The notes beneath the pieces are model-generated. The model made no database searches. It was given only the letters and a program-made list of their open reading frames with translations, and was not told the origin of the DNA. A stretch of DNA of 64,000 nucleotides, taken from Actinomycetota bacterium (GTDB lineage Bacteria; Actinomycetota; Geothermincolia; Geothermincolales; RBG-13-55-18). Positions 44,258 to 51,145 of this stretch are shown piece after piece. Every line of letters begins with the position of its first letter. Position 1 is the first letter of the stretch. The stretch is from the NCBI GenBank assembly GCA_040757835.1, contig JBFLWJ010000003.1:210960-274959 (forward strand). The letters run 5' to 3'. The position numbers and the translations under genes are program-made.

Positions 44258-45198
44258 GCGTTCTTCTCTCCCTTGAGCATGGTGTGCCCTCCGCACCTCC
44301 ACTCGCGCACCTTGAAACCGTGGCGCGCCATGAGGCGCTCCAGCAGGCGGCGCGGCCACCAGCGCACGAAGCCCTCCTCGCCAGCCAGCCTTTCCGCCCA
44401 GCCGCGGTTCAGCGCCACCAGCACGGCGCCCCCCGGCAGCAGGTGCTCTCCCGCCCACTGCAGTATGCGGTCCAGCTCGCGGCCGGTCAGGCACTCAGGA
44501 AAGGCGAGCACCAACAGCCCCAGGTCCTCCACGACCAGGCGGCCGAAGACGTCCGCCATGCGCGTGCAGTACCTGGCCGGTATGAAATCCGCCTGCGCTT
44601 CCGCCACCGCCGTATCGCAGGTGTCCATGGCCAGGACCGGCCTGCCCTTTTCCTTGAAAAACCCCAGGCATGCCGTCCCCGGGATGCCCACGAAGACGGC
44701 GCGGTCCCGGCCCTCTCCGGCCACGGCGGCCGCCGTCTCCGCGTCCCATTGCGGGCGGCGCGTCATCCAGATATCCCGCTCCGATGCCACCTTGCTCTCG
44801 TTGGTCCCGCCCTCGGGGTTGTAGATCTGGCTGCAGGAGATGTCGATCACCTGGGTGAACAGGGTGTTGAAAGAGATCTGCTGCTGCACATACCCCTCGT
44901 TGACGGCGCGGATGAACCTGGTCTGGAAGCGTCGCATGAAAGTCGCCGCCCGGCCCACCTTCTCTCCCCCGCGAGAGAGATCGTCCGGCGGCTCCAGGCC
45001 GCTCCCCTCGTCTCCCAGGGCGTGGTGCAGGTCGTAGATCACCCGGATCATGTCGAAGTCGGGGTTGTCCAGCTCCGCCTCTATGCTCCGCTCCAGCAGC
45101 TCCTGCATGCGGGGGTCGTAGAGCCCTGCCCGCCGCCGCGCCTCGGTCTTCGCGACCAGGCCGTGCTCGTCGATCTGTCTGCCGTTTACGTTTATCAT
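44254..45198 (-). CDS. Methyltransferase-like protein of the export operon
   Basis: A 314-residue protein. Residues about 165-300 have a Rossmann-type arrangement (FVGIPGTACLGFF, VLAMDTCDTAVAEA, LGLLVLAFPECLTG, LLPGGAVLVALNRG), but the first glycine loop is not the classic motif I, so SAM binding is uncertain. The N-terminal half is helical. It resembles methyltransferases that cap or modify glycans in Wzm/Wzt operons. It overlaps the next gene by 4 nt and is preceded by the GT4 at 45212 after 13 nt. The protein at 47513 has a similar general layout. Confidence 0.65.
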   Translation of the reverse strand: MINVNGRQIDEHGLVAKTEARRRAGLYDPRMQELLERSIEAELDNPDFDMIRVIYDLHHALGDEGSGLEPPDDLSRGGEKVGRAATFMRRFQTRFIRAVNEGYVQQQISFNTLFTQVIDISCSQIYNPEGGTNESKVASERDIWMTRRPQWDAETAAAVAGEGRDRAVFVGIPGTACLGFFKEKGRPVLAMDTCDTAVAEAQADFIPARYCTRMADVFGRLVVEDLGLLVLAFPECLTGRELDRILQWAGEHLLPGGAVLVALNRGWAERLAGEEGFVRWWPRRLLERLMARHGFKVREWRCGGHTMLKGEKNA

Positions 45199-45211
45199 CG
45201 CCTCAGTCCCT

Positions 45212-46321
45212 CTATCCCGCCGCCGCCATCTCGACGGCCGCCCCGTCCAGTCCCAGCATCCCGCCCAGGGCTTCCCGCAGCGTCAGCTCGAACCTGCCCG
45301 GGCCGAAATGCCCCAGCCGCTCCCTCTGCGCCGCCAGTATGCTCTCCCGCAGTCCGGCGTCCCTTCCCAGGCGGTCCAGGAACTCCGCCAGCACGGGGTA
45401 GTTCTTGTCGGTGAAGATGACCCCCGCTCCCCCCATGGTCTCCGGCACGGCCCCGGCGGCATAGGCCAGCACCGGCAGGTCGAAGTGGAAGGCCTCCAGG
45501 GGAGGGACGCAGAAGCCCTCGTGCTCGCTCATGGATATGTAGTAGTGGGAGTTGAGGTAGCAGGCCTTGAGGCGGGCGTCGCTGACCTTGCCCAGAAAGA
45601 GGACGCGGTCCTGGATGCCCATGCGCCAGGCCATGGAGAGCAGGGCGGTGTGGTAGGTGGAGAGCAGGGACCCCGCAACCACCAGGCGGGAGTGCGCGTT
45701 GATGCCGCGGTGGTAGCAGTAGAAGAGCTTGATGAGGTCCTCCACCCGCTTGTTGGGGGCCACCCTGCCCACGAAGAGCAGGTTGGTCTTGCCGTCCGAG
45801 AGGCGCCTGCCGAACTCCGCGTCCTCCGCGATGCCGTCCAGCTTGTCCAGGGGAGGGTTGATGGGCAGCACCCCCGTCCTGGCCTCGTCGAACCCCGCCG
45901 CCACCAGCTCGCGGCGGTTGTAGTCGGAGTCCCCCAGGGCCAGGTCGCAGTCCTTAAGCCGGGGAAGGAGGTCGCGCCCCTCGCGGCACAGGTAGGCCGC
46001 GTAGGGGTAGTAGCGGTCGAAGTACTCCGCCGGCGTGATGTTGTGGTAGATGAGCACTTTGCGGCAGCGGCTGCCTGTGAAGTGGCGGTGGTTGTCGTTG
46101 AAAATAGAGAGGTGATATATAAAGAGGTCTTCGGCTGTCTCCTCCACGACATCCTCGTATTCCCGGTCGGAGGTGGCATGGCGGCGGCCGAAATCGTCCA
46201 TGTCGCAGGCGAAGATGTCCGACTCCACCCCCCACGCCGTCAGGATGTCGCGGATGGAGATGACCTGGTTGGAGACGGCGTCGCCGCTGTTCATGGCCGG
46301 GACCATCTGGTGGACTTTCAA
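45212..46321 (-). CDS. GT4 glycosyltransferase, paralogue of 43124
   Basis: A 369-residue GT-B protein. Its N-terminal part (VHQMVPAMNSGDAVSNQVIS; MDDFGRRHATSD; TGSRCRKVLIYHN) differs from the 43124 protein, while about 220 residues of the C-terminal half are identical. The final 35 residues diverge again. The start is TTG at 46321, overlapping the upstream stop by TTGA; the frame to 46576 lies inside the neighbour. The shared donor half suggests the two enzymes use the same NDP-sugar on different acceptors, which is inference. Confidence 0.88.
   Translation of the reverse strand: MKVHQMVPAMNSGDAVSNQVISIRDILTAWGVESDIFACDMDDFGRRHATSDREYEDVVEETAEDLFIYHLSIFNDNHRHFTGSRCRKVLIYHNITPAEYFDRYYPYAAYLCREGRDLLPRLKDCDLALGDSDYNRRELVAAGFDEARTGVLPINPPLDKLDGIAEDAEFGRRLSDGKTNLLFVGRVAPNKRVEDLIKLFYCYHRGINAHSRLVVAGSLLSTYHTALLSMAWRMGIQDRVLFLGKVSDARLKACYLNSHYYISMSEHEGFCVPPLEAFHFDLPVLAYAAGAVPETMGGAGVIFTDKNYPVLAEFLDRLGRDAGLRESILAAQRERLGHFGPGRFELTLREALGGMLGLDGAAVEMAAAG
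45314..45980 (+). repeat. 667-bp duplicated tract, copy 2
   Basis: Partner of 43253-43919, at an offset of 2,061 nt. It encodes the C-terminal (donor-binding) half of the GT4 at 45212. Confidence 0.85.
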
Positions 46322-47508
46322 CCGCGGCCCCTTTCCCCTTCCTCGATCACGGCGGAGAAGTTGCCCACCACCTCGTCCCAGGAGTAGTTGCGCAGCACGT
46401 ATTCCCTGCCTTTTTCCGCCATGCCGGCGCGCCGGGCCGGGTCCTCGAGCAGGTACGAGAGGGACTCGTGAAAGGTGGGGTAGTCCTTGAACCACAGCCC
46501 GCCGCCGCTCTGTTCCACGTGGTAGCGGGTGACGGCGCAGTCGCCGTGCACCAGGCAGGGCAGCCCCGCCAGCCACGCTTCCAGGATCATGATGGAGAGG
46601 CTCTCCCGGGTGGAGGGGTGGCAGATGAGCGTGGCCGCGTCGTAGGCGTCGCGCAGGTCCCTTTCTCCCACGTAACCCACGTCTATGACCCGGTTGTAGA
46701 AGGCGAAGGGCAGGTCCAGCCGCCCCGTCCCCGTGAGCACCAGGCTCACGTCGCGGCCGGTGTTCTGCAGGTAGTTGCAGAAGTACTGCAGCAACGCCGG
46801 CGTGTTCTTGGCGCTCTCACGGCGTCCGGCATAGAGGACGAAGTCCCCCTCTATGGAGTACTTGTAACGGAAGCGGTCTCCCTCGGCGTCGTGGGGCGCG
46901 AACCCCATCCCCACCACCCGCCCCGGCAGGTCCTTGCCGTAGATGCGGCGGGCCAGCTCCATCTCGGGCACGCTGTTGAACATCAGGCCCCGCGCGGAGC
47001 GCATGAGCTGTTTGTAGATCTTCCTGTAGGCGTAGGCCTCGTCGTGCAGGCAAGGGATGATATAGGCCTTCTCGGGCACTTCGTGCACGCCCTGCCAGGT
47101 GGTGCCGAAAAGGTAGGGAGCGAAGACGAAGGCCCTGTAGTCGTCCCGGTGCTCGCCTATATAGGCACGCAGGGCGTCACTGGCGACCACGCTGCGTATC
47201 CACATCTCCTGGTGCCTGACCGACACCCTCTTGCCTAGGATCATGCGCGTCTCCGCCCGGGCCGTCTTCCGGTCCCGCCTGCGGCTCTGGGTGGGAAACC
47301 TTCGCACGGTGATGCCGCTCAATATCTCGGTGCCGGCAGGGAAATAGTTGTTCCAGCTGTGGGGGTCGATGGCGCAGGTGGTGAGCACCTCCACCGGCCA
47401 TCCCCGGGCCGCCAGCTCCTCCACCAGGACGCGGGTGAGGGTCTCGGCGCCTCCCACGACCTGGGGGCCGTAGCGTACCGGCACGAAGGCCACCGTCTCC
47501 GCTCTCAA
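46318..47508 (-). CDS. GT4 glycosyltransferase
   Basis: A 396-residue GT-B protein that is not part of the paralogous trio. It begins FVPVRYGPQVVGGAETLTRVL, the glycine-rich donor loop, with VLYAGRRESAKNTPALLQYF, LVLTGTGRLDL, a CHPSTRESLSIMILEAWLAGLPCLV donor motif and RYHVEQSGGGLWF. GAGGAG lies 8 nt upstream of the TTG at 47508. It follows the upstream methyltransferase-like gene after 4 nt, and its stop overlaps the next gene's TTG. Specificity unknown. Confidence 0.88.
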   Translation of the reverse strand: MRAETVAFVPVRYGPQVVGGAETLTRVLVEELAARGWPVEVLTTCAIDPHSWNNYFPAGTEILSGITVRRFPTQSRRRDRKTARAETRMILGKRVSVRHQEMWIRSVVASDALRAYIGEHRDDYRAFVFAPYLFGTTWQGVHEVPEKAYIIPCLHDEAYAYRKIYKQLMRSARGLMFNSVPEMELARRIYGKDLPGRVVGMGFAPHDAEGDRFRYKYSIEGDFVLYAGRRESAKNTPALLQYFCNYLQNTGRDVSLVLTGTGRLDLPFAFYNRVIDVGYVGERDLRDAYDAATLICHPSTRESLSIMILEAWLAGLPCLVHGDCAVTRYHVEQSGGGLWFKDYPTFHESLSYLLEDPARRAGMAEKGREYVLRNYSWDEVVGNFSAVIEEGERGRG

Positions 47509-47512
47509 GGCA

Positions 47513-48634
47513 TTATCTCCTCGCCTCCAGGAGATAGCGCCGCGGGGAGAAGAGCAGGTCCGCGAGGTCGCCGCTCTCCAGGTGCGCCCCTTCCAGCCTG
47601 CTCTTCCATTCCTCTATCTCCTGCGGGCCGAAGTCTCCCAGCGTCGAGACCTCGACCGCGCTGAAGCCGCTGCGCAGGAATAGCTCGCGCATGGTCTCCG
47701 GGTGCACCATGCGCAGCAGGGTGGGGTCGCAGAAGGCCTCCTCCGTCCCCAGGACGGAACGGGGGTGGTGGTTGAGCACCAGCACCTGCCCGCCGCCCTC
47801 CACGCGGTCGGCCAGGGCGGAGATGGTCCACAGCAGGTCGCGGGTGTCCACCCGCTCCCCCAGGTCCCTGAGGAAGACCGCCTGCAGCGAGGCCAAGGGC
47901 TGGGCCTCCAGGTAGTCCAGGGCCCTGGCCTGGACTACCCTGAGGTCCTTTTCCTGCACCATCTGGACCAAGCGCGTGTCCTCCTCGATGCCGTGGGCCT
48001 CCCGTCCTTCCTTCGCGGCCGCGGCGAGGAAATCCCCGGTGCCGCACTCGATGCATGTGATGTGCCTCCCCGCATCGAACCGCCTCGCCGCCTCCCGCAG
48101 CAGTTCTTCCTCGTCCTGCGCGAAGCCCAGCTCCACCCATGACTCGTAGCGGTCCAGGCCGCCGTGGTAGGAATGCTCCCGCTCCCTTATGATCATCTGC
48201 GACAGGGCCTCCATGGAACGCAGGCACTGGGCGTTGAACTCCCTCTGCTTGGCGAAGACCGCGTCCATGTAGGGGGTCATGATGCGGCGGATTACCTTCT
48301 TTACGGCCAGGATGACGGCACCCAGGAGCGAAGGGCGCGCTCCTATGGGATAATCGCTGGTGACTTCGGCGACCTGCCGCGCCATCTGGATACGGAAGAT
48401 GAGCTCGTGCAGGGGGTCGACCCCGATCTCGGCGTCGCCCCCGCCCGTCCATTCCTGCTCCAGGTCCATGATGGGCAGGTCACGGTAAACACCCTGCTCG
48501 CGGCGCTGCTCCACCCTCTCCTGTATATGCCGCATTATGGACGGGACGTCCACTCCCTCCAGCTCCAGGGAGAGGTTGCCCGCGCCTTCCTCCGGAGCCG
48601 CCGCGGGCTCCTGCGCGAGGTCTCGCTTTTTCAT
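47513..48634 (-). CDS. Methyltransferase-like protein with helical N-terminus
   Basis: A 373-residue protein. Residues 1-190 are charged and helical with probable coiled-coil stretches (MRHIQERVEQRREQGVY; VFAKQREFNAQCLRSMEAL). Residues about 200-350 are a Rossmann-like domain with CIECGTGDFLAAAAKEG (motif I-like), GIEEDTRLVQMV and LRDLGERVDTRDLL. This arrangement, with a long helical stalk and a methyltransferase-type domain, occurs in enzymes that terminate or modify exported O-polysaccharides; the role here is inferred from the neighbouring Wzt. The gap to wzt is 153 nt. Confidence 0.68.
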   Translation of the reverse strand: MKKRDLAQEPAAAPEEGAGNLSLELEGVDVPSIMRHIQERVEQRREQGVYRDLPIMDLEQEWTGGGDAEIGVDPLHELIFRIQMARQVAEVTSDYPIGARPSLLGAVILAVKKVIRRIMTPYMDAVFAKQREFNAQCLRSMEALSQMIIREREHSYHGGLDRYESWVELGFAQDEEELLREAARRFDAGRHITCIECGTGDFLAAAAKEGREAHGIEEDTRLVQMVQEKDLRVVQARALDYLEAQPLASLQAVFLRDLGERVDTRDLLWTISALADRVEGGGQVLVLNHHPRSVLGTEEAFCDPTLLRMVHPETMRELFLRSGFSAVEVSTLGDFGPQEIEEWKSRLEGAHLESGDLADLLFSPRRYLLEARR

Positions 48635-48787
48635 CTCTCCTCTTCACCCCTTCCCTCCGGTGCGCCCGCGCCTTCCCGGTGTATACCGGGGAACATCCCA
48701 CGCCGGCACGGCAGCACCGCTGCGTGCTACGTCGTCTGCAATATGGTCTTCGTTCGCGTCATGCCGTTTCCCTGCCCCGCCCTCGGG

Positions 48788-49996
48788 CTACTCCGGGATC
48801 ATGGAGATATCGCATTCCATGGCGAAATAGCCTTCTTCCCGGTGGGGAGAGTGCACCTCGAAATGGTAACGTTTATCCAGCCAGTGATAGTTGACCGTGC
48901 CGTCCCGGGAGTGGGCGGCCACGGAGACGTAATACCTCCCGTCCAGCAGGGCCAGGGAGGGGACGCGGAACTCCATGCAGTGCCTGCCCTCCACTCGGTC
49001 GATGTCGATGCCCCGCAGGCGGGTGTTGGTGCCGTAGACCATGAAGCCCATGGGGTCGTAGAACCCGAAGCCGAAGACGGGGTCGTCGACGGGCTTCACC
49101 GCCTCGTAATGCATGCGCAGGGTGAGGGGGTCGCCCGTCTCGAACTCCTCCGCCTCCCGGCCCCCCGCGTCCAGCAGCTCCACGCGGTCGATGACGATGT
49201 CCCGCGTGCCGAACTCGCTCCCCTCGGGGTGCTGGCGCATGGCTTCGTGGTAGGCGTCGGTGACCTCGCTCGGGTCGCCCAGCATCTTCTCCACGCCCTT
49301 CTCCAGCCACAACACGCGGTCGCTGATGCTCTCGGCGATGCCGGCGTTGTGGGTGACCAGCACGATGGTCTTCCCCTCCTGCTGCATGCCGGCGATGCGG
49401 TTGAGGCACTTCACCTGGAAGGACTCGTCGCCCACCGCCAGCACCTCGTCGATGAGCAGGATGTCCGGATTGAGGTTGATGGCGATGGAAAACCCCAGGC
49501 GCACGTACATGCCGGAGGAGTAGTTCTTCACCTGGTTGTCGATGAAGGGGCCCAGCTCCGAGAAGGCGATTATCTCCTCGACGATGCCCTTGAGCATCTG
49601 CCGCTTGAAGCCCAGGATGGAGGCGTTCAAGTAGATGTTCTCCCTGCCGGTGAGGTCGGGATGGAAACCGGCCCCCAGCTCGAGCAGGGCGGCGATGGTG
49701 CCATGGGTGTTTATCCTGCCCTGGTTGGGGCTCATGATGCCGGTCATCATGCGCAGCAGGGTGGACTTGCCGGAGCCGTTGGGCCCGATGATGCTGATGG
49801 TCTCGCCCTTGTAGATGGTGAGGTCGATGTCCCGCAGGGCCCAGAATAGCTCGTAACCGCGTTTGCGGAAGTTGATGACCTTCTCCTTCAGGGAATAGTT
49901 GATGTCGTGGTAGAGGCGGAAGCTCTTGCTGACCCCCCGCAGCTCGATGACCGGGACCTCGGATTTGGTCCGTATGCCTATTTCCCTGGGCGCCAT
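48788..49996 (-). CDS. wzt: Polysaccharide ABC transporter ATPase with C-terminal carbohydrate-binding-type domain
   Basis: A 402-residue protein. Residues 1-250 are an ABC ATPase: SIIGPNGSGKSTLLRM (Walker A), YSSGMYVRLGFS (signature) and DILLIDEV (Walker B). The ATPase is of the TagH/Wzt type. Residues about 255-402 are an Ig-like beta-sandwich (GDPLTLRMHYEA; YYVSVAAHSRDGTVNYHWLDK). In Gram-negative Wzt proteins such a domain recognises the O-antigen end. ATG at 49996 overlaps the wzm stop in TGATG; the frame above it lies inside wzm. Confidence 0.93.
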   Translation of the reverse strand: MAPREIGIRTKSEVPVIELRGVSKSFRLYHDINYSLKEKVINFRKRGYELFWALRDIDLTIYKGETISIIGPNGSGKSTLLRMMTGIMSPNQGRINTHGTIAALLELGAGFHPDLTGRENIYLNASILGFKRQMLKGIVEEIIAFSELGPFIDNQVKNYSSGMYVRLGFSIAINLNPDILLIDEVLAVGDESFQVKCLNRIAGMQQEGKTIVLVTHNAGIAESISDRVLWLEKGVEKMLGDPSEVTDAYHEAMRQHPEGSEFGTRDIVIDRVELLDAGGREAEEFETGDPLTLRMHYEAVKPVDDPVFGFGFYDPMGFMVYGTNTRLRGIDIDRVEGRHCMEFRVPSLALLDGRYYVSVAAHSRDGTVNYHWLDKRYHFEVHSPHREEGYFAMECDISMIPE

Positions 49997-50814
49997 CAGA
50001 TGAACTCCACGAATCTTCCCTCCAGGCGGCTGAAGGTATAATACCCGGCCAGCAGCAGGACGACGGAGAAGACCACCGTCCCCAGCAGGCCCCACGGGGA
50101 CCAGTAGGAGGCCGTCGGGCCGTTTACCGGTGAGTTATATACGATGCGCTGCCACAGCAGGATAATATGGGCCATGGGGTTGAGCATGTACAGTTTCTCC
50201 GCCCAGCCGGGCAGGTTGTCGTAGATGAGGGATATGGGGTAGATGATGGGGGTCATCCAGAACCAGGCCATCAGCACGATCTCCAGGAAGTGCATGACGT
50301 CGCGGTAGAAGACGTTGAAGGTCGCCAGCAGCAGCGAGAGGCCGCCCACGAAGGTGAGCTGCAGCAGCAGGACCAGGGGGAAGGCCAGTATCCACCAGGT
50401 CATGGGCACCCGGAAGATGAGCATGAAGATGATCAGCACCAGCTCCTGCAGGAGGAAATGGAAGGACGAGGAGCCAAGGTAGGAGAGGGTCAGGGTCTCG
50501 CGCGGGAAATAGACCTTTTTCATGAGGTCGGCGTTGTTGACCAGCGATGCCACCCCCATCATCAGGGAGATGGACATGAAGTTCCACGGCAGGATGCCGG
50601 CCATGAGGTAGAAGGCGTAGTAGGACATGCCCTCTCCGCGCATCTTGAAGATGATCCCGAAGGCCACGTAGTAGACCACCAGCATCATCAGCGGCGTCAC
50701 CAGCGACCACAGGAACCCGAGGAAGGAGTTCTTGTATTTGACCTTCACCTCCTTGCGGGTGAGGTTGAAGAGCAGCTCACGGTATTCGAACAGCCGCCGC
50801 AATTTCTCTTTCAT
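49996..50814 (-). CDS. wzm: Polysaccharide ABC transporter permease
   Basis: A 272-residue protein with six hydrophobic helices, of the ABC-2 Wzm/TagG/RfbD type. The N-terminal amphipathic EYRELLFNLTRKEVKVKYKN and YFPRETLTLSYL segments are typical, and the protein moves lipid-linked glycan across the membrane together with Wzt. ATG at 50814 is chosen over a TTG at 50820; neither has a ribosome site, and the promoter is so close that the mRNA may be nearly leaderless. It is the first gene of the operon running down to 42045. Confidence 0.93.
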   Translation of the reverse strand: MKEKLRRLFEYRELLFNLTRKEVKVKYKNSFLGFLWSLVTPLMMLVVYYVAFGIIFKMRGEGMSYYAFYLMAGILPWNFMSISLMMGVASLVNNADLMKKVYFPRETLTLSYLGSSSFHFLLQELVLIIFMLIFRVPMTWWILAFPLVLLLQLTFVGGLSLLLATFNVFYRDVMHFLEIVLMAWFWMTPIIYPISLIYDNLPGWAEKLYMLNPMAHIILLWQRIVYNSPVNGPTASYWSPWGLLGTVVFSVVLLLAGYYTFSRLEGRFVEFI

Positions 50815-51145
50815 ATTCAAACAACATAAAGTACGCCACCTTTAAAGGCAAGTTGAGGCCGACCGCCCCGGGCGGGGTGGCGCGGGCAGGCTGCCGGCGG
50901 CGGCGTGGCGGTGCTGGCGGGGCAGCCGCGCCGGTTATGATCACGCGGAGCAGGGAGATGGAGGACGGGGCGCGAAGAAGTCTTAGTAAAACGAGCCACC
51001 GGGGCGGCAGTGCGGGGGACGGGCGCGGCGCGGCAGGTCAGCGGTGGGCCTCCCGGACCGGAACCCGCCCCGTGCGGGTGGGCTCTAAAGGGCTGGGGGG
51101 CGCAAGGCGGGAAGCTGCGGCCGGCCCGGCCGGGAACACGGGAGG
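50815..51145. other. Divergent region between wzm and the second YfhO-like gene
   Basis: 331 nt without a gene. The wzm-side 40 nt is comparatively AT-rich and holds its promoter; the rest is GC-rich with low-complexity GGCGG runs and no recognisable regulator site. Nothing else supported. Confidence 0.6.
50823..50851 (-). promoter_or_regulatory. Promoter of the wzm-wzt operon
   Basis: TTGCCT (50851-50846), 17-nt spacer, TATGTT (50828-50823) on the minus strand. The start of transcription would be within a few nt of the wzm start codon. Confidence 0.4.

Noticed and set aside
48676..48691. CCCGGT-GTAT-ACCGGG hairpin downstream of wzt
   Set aside because: Only six base pairs and no U-tract, so a terminator cannot be supported.
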